From the NCBI RefSeq assembly GCF_026261605.1, contig NZ_CP102486.1:558001-622000 (forward strand): a DNA stretch of 64,000 nucleotides. The letters run 5' to 3'. Positions 8,670 through 17,388 of the stretch are shown here, piece by piece (within the stretch, counting starts at the first letter, position 1; each line of letters opens with the position of its first letter). The notes below the pieces were generated by a model. The model was given only the letters and a program-made list of their open reading frames with translations. It had not been told where the DNA came from and did no database searches. Source of the DNA: Dechloromonas sp. A34. Its GTDB lineage: Bacteria > Pseudomonadota > Gammaproteobacteria > Burkholderiales > Rhodocyclaceae. The position numbers and the translations under genes were made by a program.

Positions 8670-9121
8670 TCCAGCAACTCGACGGGGATCATCGCTCGCA
8701 GCACGGTCTGGGTTTCGTTGCGGCGAACCCGGTTGCTCAGCCACCACAGGGCGCCCTTCTTGATGCTCCATTCGGCCTCGTGACCGGAGAGGAGCAGCGA
8801 GGCGAGGCGGCCGAGCGAGGGCTGGTGGCCGACGATCAGCACCGAACCGGAGGCCTGCGGCCAGCCGGACGCCGCGATCAGTTCGGAAACGCAAGCCTCG
8901 GGGCCGATCTTGCGCTGGGTTTCGAAGGGCAGCTTGAGGGCCTCGGCCGTCTGCTGGGTGCGTACCGCGGGGCTGGCGATGATCCGCAGATCCTTCGGCT
9001 GATGGGCGCGGATCCAGGCAGCCATCGTCTGCGCCTGTTTCAGGCCGCGCTCGGTCAGCCGGCGCTTCAGGTCGTCGTCGCCGTCCTCGGCTTCGGCGTG
9101 GCGCCAGAGCAGCAAATCCAT
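8666..9121 (-). CDS. sixA: Phosphohistidine phosphatase SixA
   Basis: 151 residues, the usual SixA size. The histidine-phosphatase motif is LLLWRHAEAEDG at the N-terminus. Supporting motifs are RRLTERGLKQA, ASPAVRTQQTAE and the second catalytic His in LIVGHQPSLGRL. It dephosphorylates phosphohistidine, classically the HPt domain of ArcB or the PtsN/Npr phosphorelay in E. coli. No partner is encoded nearby. Its stop codon lies within an inverted-repeat element, and ppk2 follows on the same strand. Confidence 0.92.
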   Translation of the reverse strand: MDLLLWRHAEAEDGDDDLKRRLTERGLKQAQTMAAWIRAHQPKDLRIIASPAVRTQQTAEALKLPFETQRKIGPEACVSELIAASGWPQASGSVLIVGHQPSLGRLASLLLSGHEAEWSIKKGALWWLSNRVRRNETQTVLRAMIPVELLD

Positions 9122-9245
9122 GGTCGTGTCTCTCTGAAAAAAGGCCGCATGATGGGCCGCAGAAATTACAACAACATTACAGCGCAGGCTTTTTTTCGGG
9201 GTCCAAAGTTGACAGCCATGGTCGGGTTTAATAGAGTCGATTCAC

Positions 9246-9342
9246 CCAAGGGGGAGTAGCTCCCATCCGGATCGTCGTCACCACGAAGCCTCGGCTTCCG
9301 GCGACCGGGCAGCGCAACGGCGCTGCGAGCAAGACCTTTGCC
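9246..9342 (+). promoter_or_regulatory. yybP-ykoY (Mn2+-sensing) riboswitch aptamer
   Basis: The 187 bases or less between this point and the TerC-type start carry the two invariant yybP-ykoY blocks: AAGGGGGAGTAGC (9248-9260) and GCAAGACCTTTGCC (9329-9342), which meet at the metal-binding junction. Between them lie CGTCACCAC-type and internal stem sequences (AGCCTCGGCTTCCG; GCAGCGCAACGGCGCTGC is a strong hairpin at 9309-9326). The following gene is a TerC/Alx membrane protein, the classic target of this riboswitch (alx in E. coli). Motif match and target gene agree; the exact ends are approximate. The rest of the gap 9122-9245 contains no gene I can support. Confidence 0.88.
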
Positions 9343-9364
9343 GCAACGGCGAGGTCCCTTTTGA

Positions 9365-9415
9365 CATTCCACGACTCTCGTCCATTGCAGAGCAGGCCGT
9401 TTGCTTTGTGGAATG
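9365..9415 (+). promoter_or_regulatory. Hairpin next to the ribosome-binding site, probable expression platform
   Basis: CATTCCAC (9365-9372) and GTGGAATG (9408-9415) are perfectly complementary. The 3' arm ends 5 bases before AAGGA (9421-9425), the ribosome-binding site of the ATG at 9433. Upstream, GGTCCCTTTT (9353-9362) can compete for the AAGGGGG strand of the aptamer. This suggests translational control, as known for alx, but that is inference. Confidence 0.55.
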
Positions 9416-9432
9416 CGTGAAAGGAACTTGGC

Positions 9433-10392
9433 ATGGAAACCATAGGCAGTCCCGTGTTGTGGGCCGGCTTCACGGCCATCGTCGTACTCATGCTGGCGAT
9501 CGACCTGTTCGTCGTTGGCGGCGGCCAGGAGCACCGTGTCAGCTTCCGCGAGGCCGCTATCTGGTCGGTGGTCTGGATCGCGCTGACCTTCGCTTTTGCC
9601 GGCGGCTTGTGGTGGCACCTCGATACCAGCCTCGGGCGGGCGATCGCCACCGACCGGGGGCTCGAATTCATCACCGGCTACCTGATCGAGAAAGCGCTGG
9701 CCGTCGATAACGTCTTCATCTGGCTGATTCTCTTCTCGTACTTCGCCGTGCCGGCCGAACTGCAGAAGCGGGTGCTGCTCTACGGCGTGCTCGGGGCAAT
9801 CGTCATGCGCACCGTGATGATCTTTGCCGGCGCCTGGCTGATCAGCCAGTTCCACTGGATACTCTATCTCTTCGGCGCCTTCCTGCTGGTTACCGGGATC
9901 AAGATGTACTGGTTCGCCGACGAAAAACCGGATCTGGAAAACAACCGCCTGTTGCAGTGGTTGCGCGGCCGTCTGAACGTCACCACCGAGTTCGACGGCC
10001 AACGCTTCTTCACCCGGAAGAACGGCGTGCGCTACGCCACGCCGCTGTTCCTGGCGCTGGTGCTGGTCGAGGTTTCGGACCTGATTTTCGCGGTCGATTC
10101 GATACCGGCAATTTTTGCGATCACCACCGACCCCTTCATCGTCCTCACCTCGAACATCTTCGCGATCCTCGGACTGCGTGCCATGTACTTCCTGCTCGCT
10201 GGCGTCGCCGAGCGTTTCTCGCTGCTCAAGTACGGGCTGGCCATCGTGCTGATGTTCATCGGCGTCAAGATGCTGCTGATCGATGTCTACAAAATTCCGG
10301 TCGGTTTCTCACTGGCCGTCGTGGCGGTGATCATCGGCGCCTCGGTATGGGCTTCGCTGCGCAAGGAGCGGCGCGAGGGCGGTGGCGAATAA
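9433..10392 (+). CDS. alx: TerC/Alx-family integral membrane protein, putative Mn2+ exporter
   Basis: 319 residues with about nine hydrophobic helices. TerC-family landmarks: GYLIEKALAVDNVFIWLILFSYF with the acidic residues E and D inside a helix, and the internal repeat LVEVSDLIFAVDSIPAIFAIT with a matching acidic pair. These two segments are thought to bind the metal. E. coli Alx and the related MeeF/MeeY exporters move Mn2+ out across the inner membrane, and the yybP-ykoY riboswitch in the leader supports that role over tellurite resistance. It starts at ATG 9433, with AAGGA 7 bases before. Confidence 0.92.
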   Translation: METIGSPVLWAGFTAIVVLMLAIDLFVVGGGQEHRVSFREAAIWSVVWIALTFAFAGGLWWHLDTSLGRAIATDRGLEFITGYLIEKALAVDNVFIWLILFSYFAVPAELQKRVLLYGVLGAIVMRTVMIFAGAWLISQFHWILYLFGAFLLVTGIKMYWFADEKPDLENNRLLQWLRGRLNVTTEFDGQRFFTRKNGVRYATPLFLALVLVEVSDLIFAVDSIPAIFAITTDPFIVLTSNIFAILGLRAMYFLLAGVAERFSLLKYGLAIVLMFIGVKMLLIDVYKIPVGFSLAVVAVIIGASVWASLRKERREGGGE

Positions 10393-10522
10393 GGGTATTC
10401 CCGCGCCCTATTGCCAAGCGCCACAAATCGCCGAATACTGACCGTTGGGGCACGCCTCCACCACTTGTCGCGTTCCCCGCTCACGGCTGTATTTCAGAAC
10501 AATGACCGGATGGAGACAAACC

Positions 10523-11107
10523 ATGACCCTTTCAGCCAAGGTGCAAACGCACAAACTTTCCGCCAATTCCACACTGTGTGCCGCCGGCTACAACCTGATC
10601 GGCGCCGACTCGCCGGCGATCGAGGCGATGACCGACTTCACCCGGGTCAGTGTGGTGACCATCGCGGCCACCGCCACGCTGGACGCCGCCAATGCGCGGA
10701 TGATTGCGCGCGGCGTCCGCCTGCTGCTGGTCAGCGCCCCGGATCACACGGTGGAAGGCCTGATCTCGGCGCGCGACGTGCTCGGCGAGCGGCCGATGCA
10801 GATCGCCCTGGCCCGCGGCGGCAAGCGCGAGGACCTGACCGTCCGCGACCTGATGGTGCCGGCTGCCCAGATCGACACGCTGTACTTCAACGAGGTGCTC
10901 AACGCCCGCGTCAGCGACATCCTGAAGGCGCTGAAGAAACAGGGGCGGCAGCACATCATGGTCGAGGACATCGATCCGGGTACCGGCCTGCCGCGCGTTC
11001 GCGGCATCTTCTCGGCAACCCAGATCGGCCGCCTGCTCGGCGTGCCGGTGCTCGGGTTCGACCTGCCGCAGACCTTTGCCGAAATCGAGGCGGCGCTGGC
11101 CCATTGA
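10523..11107 (+). CDS. CBS-domain protein
   Basis: 194 residues from ATG 10523, which has GGAG 7 bases upstream. Two CBS-like units: the first around TATLDAANARMIARGVRLLLV and GLISARDVLGE, the second around LTVRDLMVP, VSDILKALKKQGRQHIMVED and GIFSATQIGRLLG. CBS pairs usually bind adenosine nucleotides and regulate a partner. There is no fused catalytic domain. The following sigma-54 activator starts 19 bases after the stop, so the two may share a transcript, but a functional link is not shown. Confidence 0.82.
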   Translation: MTLSAKVQTHKLSANSTLCAAGYNLIGADSPAIEAMTDFTRVSVVTIAATATLDAANARMIARGVRLLLVSAPDHTVEGLISARDVLGERPMQIALARGGKREDLTVRDLMVPAAQIDTLYFNEVLNARVSDILKALKKQGRQHIMVEDIDPGTGLPRVRGIFSATQIGRLLGVPVLGFDLPQTFAEIEAALAH

Positions 11108-11126
11108 TGCCCGGCGACCTGCTGCA

Positions 11127-12527
11127 ATGAAGACGCCGGACGACCTGCGTCAACTGGCGACGCAATCCCTGCTCGCGCATTTCGCCGATCTCTGTGAAGG
11201 CGCGGTGATCGTCGACGCCCAGGCCAATGTCGTGTGGATGAACGACCGCTATCCGGAGCGTCTGCATATCGCCGATCCGGCGGCGGCGATCGGCCAGGCG
11301 ATCGAGAACGTCATTCCGAACAGCCTGATGCGTCAGGTGGTCGACAGCGGCCGGCCGATCATGCTCGACATCATGGATTTCGGCGACGAATCCTTCGTCG
11401 TCACCCGCCTGCCGCTGCGCGACGAGCATGGAAAGGTGATCGGCGCCGTCGGCTTCATGCTCTACGACGACCCGCGCCACCTGGCGCCGGTCGTTTCTCG
11501 CTACCAGCGCCTGCGTTCCGATCTGGCCGAGGCCGAACGCAAACTGGCCGAAGCCCGGCAGACCAAGTACACCTTCTCCAGTTTCATCGGTGTCGCCGCG
11601 GCCAGCAACGAGGTCAAGCAGGCGGCCCGGCGCGCGGCGCGCACCGCCTCAGCGGTGCTGATCCTCGGCGAAACCGGCACCGGCAAGGAACTGCTGGCGC
11701 AGGCCATCCATGCCGCCAGCCCGCGGGCCAAGCGGGCCTTCGTCGCTGTCAATCTCGCTGCCGTGCCGGAAAACCTGCTCGAGGCGGAATTCTTCGGCGT
11801 CGCCCCCGGAGCCTTCACCGGCGCCGAGCGGCGCGGCCGCGACGGCAAGTTCAAGCTGGCCGATGGCGGTACGCTGTTCCTCGACGAAATCGGCGACATG
11901 CCGCTGGCCCTTCAAGCCAAGCTGTTGCGGACCCTGCAGGAAAAGGAGTTCGAAGCCGTCGGCTCCAATCGCTTGCAGACGGTGGATGTGCGGGTCATCG
12001 CGGCGACCAGCCGCAACCTGGAACAGATGGTTGCCGGCGGTAGCTTTCGCGCCGATCTCTATTACCGCCTGAACGTGATCACCCTGAATACCCCGCCCTT
12101 GCGCGCGCGACTGGACGATTTTCCGCTGCTCGCCGAGCATCTCGTCGACCAGATCTGCCGCCAGCAGGGGATCCCCGTGCATGGCGTTGCGCCGGCTGCC
12201 GTCGAGCGGCTGCGCCGGCATGACTGGCCGGGCAACGTACGTGAACTGTCGAACGTGCTGGAGCGCGCGCTGCTGATGTCGGACGGCGACGTGCTGGAAG
12301 CGGGCGATCTCGATCGTGTGATGCCGGTCGCCATGGTGCCGCCCGCCCTGGCCATCGTCGGCGGCGGCATGGCCGAAGCGGTCGCCCAGGCCGAGCGCGA
12401 GGCCATCCTCGTCGCGCTGCGCAACTGCCATGGCAACAAGGCACAGGCCGCCCGCACTCTCGGCATTTCCCGCGCCGCCCTCTACGAAAAGATTGCCGTG
12501 TTGGGTGTCCAGGCCAACGCCGCCTAG
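11127..12527 (+). CDS. Sigma-54-dependent transcriptional activator (PAS sensor, AAA+, Fis-type HTH)
   Basis: 466 residues. N-terminal PAS-like sensor (about 20-125: GAVIVDAQANVVWMNDRY). AAA+ domain with Walker A GETGTGKE, the sigma-54-contacting motif GAFTGA, Walker B LFLDEIGDMP and the R-finger region FRADLYYRLNV. Fis-type helix-turn-helix at the C-terminus (NKAQAARTLGISRAALYEK). The downstream interval carries two palindromes and a -24/-12 promoter in front of the permease/CoA-transferase genes, so this is their probable activator, likely responding to an organic acid. ATG 11127 is chosen over the upstream start at 11076, which overlaps the CBS gene. Confidence 0.93.
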   Translation: MKTPDDLRQLATQSLLAHFADLCEGAVIVDAQANVVWMNDRYPERLHIADPAAAIGQAIENVIPNSLMRQVVDSGRPIMLDIMDFGDESFVVTRLPLRDEHGKVIGAVGFMLYDDPRHLAPVVSRYQRLRSDLAEAERKLAEARQTKYTFSSFIGVAAASNEVKQAARRAARTASAVLILGETGTGKELLAQAIHAASPRAKRAFVAVNLAAVPENLLEAEFFGVAPGAFTGAERRGRDGKFKLADGGTLFLDEIGDMPLALQAKLLRTLQEKEFEAVGSNRLQTVDVRVIAATSRNLEQMVAGGSFRADLYYRLNVITLNTPPLRARLDDFPLLAEHLVDQICRQQGIPVHGVAPAAVERLRRHDWPGNVRELSNVLERALLMSDGDVLEAGDLDRVMPVAMVPPALAIVGGGMAEAVAQAEREAILVALRNCHGNKAQAARTLGISRAALYEKIAVLGVQANAA

Positions 12528-12554
12528 CACCACAAATTCAAAGGCTGGCACCAG
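12524..12554. repeat. 31-bp element, copy 2 (degenerate)
   Basis: Begins CTAGCACCAC (its TAG is the activator's stop codon) and ends GGCTGGCACCAG. It matches copy 1 at 8639-8669 in about 24 of 31 positions, including the first 10 and the GGCTGG block. Unlike copy 1, its arms are no longer fully complementary. Confidence 0.4.
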
Positions 12555-12555
12555 T

Positions 12556-12594
12556 TGTCCGGCCGGCTGGACAGGGTGTCTGCCGGGGCAGACA
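12556..12594. promoter_or_regulatory. Tandem 18-bp palindromes, putative upstream activator sites
   Basis: TGTCCGGCCGGCTGGACA (12556-12573) and TGTCTGCCGGGGCAGACA (12577-12594) share the pattern TGTC-N10-GACA. The second is a perfect palindrome; the first has one mismatched pair. Their centres are 21 bp apart, two helical turns, so both face the same side of the DNA. They lie about 100 and 121 bp upstream of the predicted start of transcription, the normal place for sigma-54 activator binding. Confidence 0.75.
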
Positions 12595-12659
12595 GAAATT
12601 TCCGGAACGGGAGCAGGAATTCTGTCAGTTAACATATATATTCAATAACTTGAGCTGTG

Positions 12660-12675
12660 TGGCACGGGGCGTGCG
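12660..12675 (+). promoter_or_regulatory. Sigma-54 (-24/-12) promoter
   Basis: TGGCACG (12660-12666), four bases, then GTGCG (12671-12675): the invariant GG and GC are 12 bases apart. The only departure from the consensus is G for T at the first position of TTGC. A start of transcription near 12686 is expected, in front of the permease gene. Confidence 0.82.
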
Positions 12676-12714
12676 ATAGCGAAAGCGCCGCAATAAATCT
12701 TAATGGAGACAAAA

Positions 12715-14112
12715 GTGGACTTTCTCATCGTACTGGCCTCGCTGGCCTTCCTGATGTTCGTGGCCTATCGCGGCTACAGCGTCATCCTCTTCGCGCCGAT
12801 TGCCGCCATGGGCGCCGTGCTCTTCATCGATCCGACGCTGGTCGCTCCGATGTTCACCGGCCTCTTCATGGACAAGATGGTCGGCTTCGTGAAGAATTTC
12901 TTCCCGGTCTTCCTGCTCGGTGCCGTGTTCGGCAAGGTCATCGAGCTGTCGGGCTTCTCGAAGGCGATCGTCGCCTCGGTGATCAAGATGATCGGCAGCG
13001 AGCGGGCGATGCTTTCGATCGTCCTCGTCTGCGCGATCCTCACCTATGGCGGGGTCTCGCTGTTTGTCGTGGTCTTCGCGGTCTATCCCTTCGCCGCCGA
13101 GATGTTCCGCCAGGGCGGCATTCCGAAGCGCCTGATTCCCGGCACCATCGCCCTCGGCGCCTTCACCTTCACGATGGATTCTCTGCCCGGCACGCCGCAG
13201 ATCCAGAACATCATCCCGACCACTTTCTTCAAGACCGATATCTATGCGGCGCCGTGGCTCGGCCTGATCGGTGGCATCTTCATCCTGACCTGTGGCCTGA
13301 TCTACCTCGAATGGTGCCGCCGGCGCGCGATGGCGGCTGGCGAAGGCTACGGCGACGGCCATATCAACGAGCCGGAAGCCTTCGAGCACGAGAAGCTGGC
13401 CCATCCGCTGATCGCCATTCTGCCGCTGATCATGGTCGGCGTCATGAACAAGGTGTTTACCACTGCCATTCCGCTGCTCTACGGCGAGCAGGTTTCCTTC
13501 ATTCCGGCCATCATCGGCAAGGCGGCGCCGGTCGTCCAGCAGACCAAGGCGGTCGCCGCCATCTGGGCGGTCGAGGGGGCGCTGCTGGTCGGCATTGCCA
13601 CCGTCTTCGTCTTCGCCTGGAAAACGGTGTTCGCCAAATTTGCCGAAGGCAGCAAAGGTGCCATCGGCGGGGCGCTGTTGGCGACCATGAACACCGCTTC
13701 CGAATACGGCTTCGGTGCCGTGATCGCTGCCTTGCCGGGATTCCTGGTTGTCGCCAACGCCCTGAGCTCGATTCCCAATCCGCTGATCAACGAAGCGATC
13801 ACGGTTACCGCGCTGGCCGGCATTACCGGTTCCGCTTCCGGCGGCATGGGTATCGCGCTGGCGGCGATGGCCGAAACCTTCATCGCCAACGCCCAGGCGG
13901 CCGGCATTCCGCTCGAAGTCTTCCACCGCGTCGCCTCGATGGCTTCCGGCGGCATGGACACCCTGCCGCACAACGGTGCGGTGATCACGCTGCTCGCGGT
14001 GACCGGCCTGACGCACCGCCAGTCGTACAAGGACATCTTCGCCATCACCTGCATCAAGACGATGGCCGTGTTCGTGGTGATTGGCGTGTTCTACGCCACT
14101 GGTATCGTTTGA
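12715..14112 (+). CDS. GntP-family organic-acid permease
   Basis: 465 residues from GTG 12715, about 12 to 14 hydrophobic helices, no signal peptide. Family-like segments include [22 protein letters not shown], the re-entrant-type [14 protein letters not shown], and [14 protein letters not shown] with [14 protein letters not shown] near the C-terminus, as in GntP transporters (gluconate, 3-hydroxybutyrate). GTG 12715 is preferred because GGAG (12705-12708) sits 6 bases before it; ATG 12703 has no ribosome-binding site. Cotranscription with the CoA-transferase points to uptake of a short-chain or 3-hydroxy acid that is then activated to its CoA ester. Confidence 0.85.
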   Translation: MDFLIVLASLAFLMFVAYRGYSVILFAPIAAMGAVLFIDPTLVAPMFTGLFMDKMVGFVKNFFPVFLLGAVFGKVIELSGFSKAIVASVIKMIGSERAMLSIVLVCAILTYGGVSLFVVVFAVYPFAAEMFRQGGIPKRLIPGTIALGAFTFTMDSLPGTPQIQNIIPTTFFKTDIYAAPWLGLIGGIFILTCGLIYLEWCRRRAMAAGEGYGDGHINEPEAFEHEKLAHPLIAILPLIMVGVMNKVFTTAIPLLYGEQVSFIPAIIGKAAPVVQQTKAVAAIWAVEGALLVGIATVFVFAWKTVFAKFAEGSKGAIGGALLATMNTASEYGFGAVIAALPGFLVVANALSSIPNPLINEAITVTALAGITGSASGGMGIALAAMAETFIANAQAAGIPLEVFHRVASMASGGMDTLPHNGAVITLLAVTGLTHRQSYKDIFAITCIKTMAVFVVIGVFYATGIV

Positions 14113-14140
14113 TCATCCAATAATAACGAGGAGACTAAGC

Positions 14141-16144
14141 ATGGCCCTTTCCCGTCACCCAATCGCCGCGTCGCTGCGCGCCTCCGATACCGGCAAGGTC
14201 GTTTCGGCGCGCGATGCCGTGCGCCTCATCAAGGATGGCGACACCGTCGCCACCGGCGGCTTCGTCGGCATCGGCTTTGCCGAAAACATTGCCATCGCGC
14301 TCGAACAGCGCTTTCTCGAAGGCGAGGAGGCGGATGTCCATGGCCTCGGCAGCCCGCGCAACCTGACCCTGGTCTATGCTGCCGGGCAGGGCGACGGCAA
14401 GGAGCGCGGCCTCAACCATTTCGGCCACGACGGCCTAGTGGCGCGGGTCATCGGCGGCCACTGGGGGCTCGTTCCCAAGCTGCAGCAACTGGCTGTCGCC
14501 AACCGGATCGAGGCCTACAACCTGCCGCAGGGGGTGATCACCCATATGTTCCGCGACATCGCGGCCGGCAAGCCGGGAACGATCACCCGGGTCGGCCTCG
14601 GCACCTTTGTCGATCCGCGCTTCGGCGGCGGCAAGCTCAACGAGATGACGACCAAGGAGGTCGTCCGTCTGATGGAGATCGACGGCGAGGAATACCTGTT
14701 CTACAAGGCCTTCCCGATCAATGTCGGAATCATCCGCGGGACGACGGCCGACCCCGACGGCAACATCACCATGGAGAAGGAGGCCCTGACCCTGGAAGCG
14801 CAGGCCATCGCGATGGCGGCACGCAATTCGGGCGGCATCGTCATCGTCCAGGTCGAACGCATCGCCGAGCGTGGCACGCTGAACCCCCGTCAGGTCAAAA
14901 TTCCCGGCATCCTGGTCGATTGCGTCGTGGTCTCGGAGAAGCCCGAGTACCACATGCAGACCTTCAGCGAACAATACAGCCCGGCCTTCGCCGGCGAGAT
15001 CAAGGTGCCGCTGTCTGCCATTGCCGCGATGCCGATGAGCGAACGCAAGATCATCGCCCGGCGGGCGGCGCTGGAATTGAAGGCCAACGCCGTGGTCAAC
15101 CTCGGCATCGGCATGCCGGAAGGCGTCGCCACCGTCGCGGCCGAGGAACAGGTCATCGACCTGCTGACGCTGACCGCCGAACCTGGCGTCATCGGCGGTG
15201 TGCCGGCCGGCGGCCTGAGCTTCGGGGCGGCGACCAACGCCCAGGCGATCATCGACCAGCCCAGCCAGTTCGACTTCTACGACGGCGGCGGCCTCGACAT
15301 CGCCTTCCTCGGGCTGGCCCAGGCCGACCGCATGGGCAACCTGAATGTTTCAAAGTTCGGCCCGCGTCTGGCCGGGGCCGGCGGCTTCATCAACATTTCG
15401 CAGAATGCCAAGAAGGTCGTCTTCGTCGGCACCTTTACCGCCGGTAATCTGGAGGTTGCGATCAACGAAGGCAAGCTGGTGATCCTCGAGGACGGCAAGG
15501 CGACCAAGTTCGTCGAGGAGGTCGAGCACCGCACCTTCAGCGGCTCGCAGGCCGCCAAGTGGGGCAAGAGCGTGCTCTACATCACCGAGCGCTGCGTCTT
15601 CAACCTGACCGCCGACGGCCTGGAGCTGATCGAGATTGCGCCGGGCGTCGACCTGCAGAAGGACATCCTCGAGCGCATGGATTTCAAGCCCATCATGCAC
15701 GGCGAGCCGAAACTGATGGATGCCCGGATCTTCAGCGAGGAACCGATGAACATCCGCTCCGGCATGCTCGAGCGTCCGCTCGACGAACGGCTCTCCTACG
15801 ATGCCGAACAGAACCTGTTCTTCGTCGATTTCGCCGGTCTCTCAGTGCGCAGCGACGGCGATCTGGCGCGTATTCTGGAGGCGGTCGAGAGCAAGCTGGC
15901 GCCGGTCGGCCACAAGGTCAACGCCATCGTCAATTACGACCGCTTCTCGATCCTGCCGGAACTGGTCGACGACTACATCGGCATCGTCAAGGGCATCATG
16001 GATCGCCACTATCACGACGTCACGCGTTACACCTCGAGCACTTTCGTACGTATGAAACTGGGCGAGGCGCTGGCCAAGCAGCAGATCGCGCCGCATATCT
16101 ACGAGAGTGCCGACGAGGCCGAGGGGAACCTAAAGAAGGACTGA
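14141..16144 (+). CDS. Fused acyl-CoA:acetate/3-ketoacid CoA-transferase
   Basis: 667 residues with alpha and beta halves in one chain, as in E. coli YdiF. The alpha half carries [18 protein letters not shown]. The beta half carries [17 protein letters not shown] and [18 protein letters not shown], in which the Glu fits the catalytic residue that forms the glutamyl-CoA intermediate. About 130 extra C-terminal residues (from [19 protein letters not shown]) form a further domain, which is absent from the 531-residue YdiF. Starts at ATG 14141 behind AGGAG. It would transfer CoA from acetyl-CoA (or similar) to the acid imported by the permease. It lies 28 bases after the permease. Confidence 0.9.
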   Translation: MALSRHPIAASLRASDTGKVVSARDAVRLIKDGDTVATGGFVGIGFAENIAIALEQRFLEGEEADVHGLGSPRNLTLVYAAGQGDGKERGLNHFGHDGLVARVIGGHWGLVPKLQQLAVANRIEAYNLPQGVITHMFRDIAAGKPGTITRVGLGTFVDPRFGGGKLNEMTTKEVVRLMEIDGEEYLFYKAFPINVGIIRGTTADPDGNITMEKEALTLEAQAIAMAARNSGGIVIVQVERIAERGTLNPRQVKIPGILVDCVVVSEKPEYHMQTFSEQYSPAFAGEIKVPLSAIAAMPMSERKIIARRAALELKANAVVNLGIGMPEGVATVAAEEQVIDLLTLTAEPGVIGGVPAGGLSFGAATNAQAIIDQPSQFDFYDGGGLDIAFLGLAQADRMGNLNVSKFGPRLAGAGGFINISQNAKKVVFVGTFTAGNLEVAINEGKLVILEDGKATKFVEEVEHRTFSGSQAAKWGKSVLYITERCVFNLTADGLELIEIAPGVDLQKDILERMDFKPIMHGEPKLMDARIFSEEPMNIRSGMLERPLDERLSYDAEQNLFFVDFAGLSVRSDGDLARILEAVESKLAPVGHKVNAIVNYDRFSILPELVDDYIGIVKGIMDRHYHDVTRYTSSTFVRMKLGEALAKQQIAPHIYESADEAEGNLKKD

Positions 16145-16206
16145 TGACCAAAGAGTCATTAGTTGGCTGACATCCGCGGCGGCCACGGTATCATTCGCCG
16201 ATTGCC

Positions 16207-16227
16207 GCCCCGCAGGGGGGCTTATTT
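16207..16227 (+). terminator. Weak stem-loop terminator
   Basis: GCCCC pairs with GGGGC around a 5-base loop, followed by TTATTT. It is short and the U-tract is interrupted. It fits the end of the permease/CoA-transferase unit before the efflux genes. Confidence 0.35.
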
Positions 16228-16254
16228 CAGGTCGCGGTCGACACGGGTTCTTGC

Positions 16255-17388
16255 ATGAAATTCATTTCTTCGGGTCCGCTCGCCGGGCGGAAAGCCCGCA
16301 TCGGATTGGTGCTGGCTGCCCTGGTGGCAGCCGCTGCCTTCTTCTTTTCCGGTTCCGGGGCGCCCAAGCCGGCGGCGCCGAGCAAGGCAGCGGCCAAGCC
16401 GGCACTGACCGTCAGCCTGACCTCGCCCCAAGTTCTTGAATGGCCGCAGGTGCTGCCCGCCAACGGCAATGTCGTGGCCTGGCAAGAGGCGGTGATCGGG
16501 CCGGAGATCAGCAACTACCGGATTACCGAAGTCCGCGCCCAGGTCGGCGACACGGTGCAGAAAGGCCAGGTCCTGGCCCGCATCGCCAGCGACACCGTGG
16601 CCAGCGAACTGGCCGAGGCCTCGGCGGCGGTCGCCGAAGCGCAGGCCAGCGCCAGCGAGGCGCAGGGCAATGCCGCACGGGCGACGGAGCTCAAGGCCAA
16701 GGGCTTCTATAGTTCGCAACTCAATACCCAGTACCAGACCGCCCAGCACACGGCGGCAGCCCGCCTCGCCGCGGCCCGCGCCCGGCAGCAGGCGGCCGAG
16801 GTCAAGATGAGCAAGACCAATGTGCTGGCGCCGGATGACGGCGTGATCTCGGCGCGCAGCGCGACGGTCGGGTCGCTGACCCAGCCCGGGCAGGAGCTGT
16901 TCCGTCTGATTCGCGGCGGCCGCCTGGAATGGCGGGCCGAAGTGCCGTCGGCCGATCTGGCCAGCCTCAAGCCGGGCCTGGCTGCGATCCTGGTCAATCC
17001 CAACGGCCAGTCAGTCAAGGGCACGGTACGCGCCGTGGCGCCGAGCGTCGATCCGCAGACGCGCAACGGTCTGGTCTATGTCGATCTGCCGGCGACCGGT
17101 GCCGTGCGCGCCGGGATGTTCGCCCGTGGTGAATTCGAACTCGCGCAACGCCCGGCGCTGACCCTGCCGCAAACGGCAGTCGTGCTGCGCGAAGGTTTTG
17201 CCTATGTCTTCCGGCTGGAAGGTGCCGACCGCGTGCTGCAGACCAAGGTGATTCCGGGCCGCCGGGTCGGCGAGCGGATCGAGATCGTTTCCGGTCTGCC
17301 ACCCGAGGCGCGCGTCGTCGAGAACGGCGCCGGCTTCCTGGCCGACGGTGATGTGGTGAAGGTCGTCGACAGCGGTCCCAAGCCGTGA
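16255..17388 (+). CDS. RND efflux periplasmic adaptor (HlyD/AcrA family)
   Basis: 377 residues. One N-terminal hydrophobic segment (RIGLVLAALVAAAAFFF) anchors it in the inner membrane. A biotinyl-lipoyl-like half-motif (ITEVRAQVGDTVQKGQVLARI), an alpha-hairpin rich in Ala/Glu (about 115-185), the second lipoyl half (NVLAPDDGVISARSATVGSLT) and beta-barrel and membrane-proximal domains follow. Its stop overlaps the GTG start of the RND pump. No outer-membrane factor gene is adjacent, so a TolC-like channel from elsewhere is required. Substrate unknown. Confidence 0.92.
   Translation: MKFISSGPLAGRKARIGLVLAALVAAAAFFFSGSGAPKPAAPSKAAAKPALTVSLTSPQVLEWPQVLPANGNVVAWQEAVIGPEISNYRITEVRAQVGDTVQKGQVLARIASDTVASELAEASAAVAEAQASASEAQGNAARATELKAKGFYSSQLNTQYQTAQHTAAARLAAARARQQAAEVKMSKTNVLAPDDGVISARSATVGSLTQPGQELFRLIRGGRLEWRAEVPSADLASLKPGLAAILVNPNGQSVKGTVRAVAPSVDPQTRNGLVYVDLPATGAVRAGMFARGEFELAQRPALTLPQTAVVLREGFAYVFRLEGADRVLQTKVIPGRRVGERIEIVSGLPPEARVVENGAGFLADGDVVKVVDSGPKP

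Noticed and set aside
9433..10392. Tellurite-resistance function for the TerC-type gene
   Set aside because: The family name is historical; the Mn2+ riboswitch in the leader and the Alx/MeeF precedent point to manganese export. No other ter genes are nearby.
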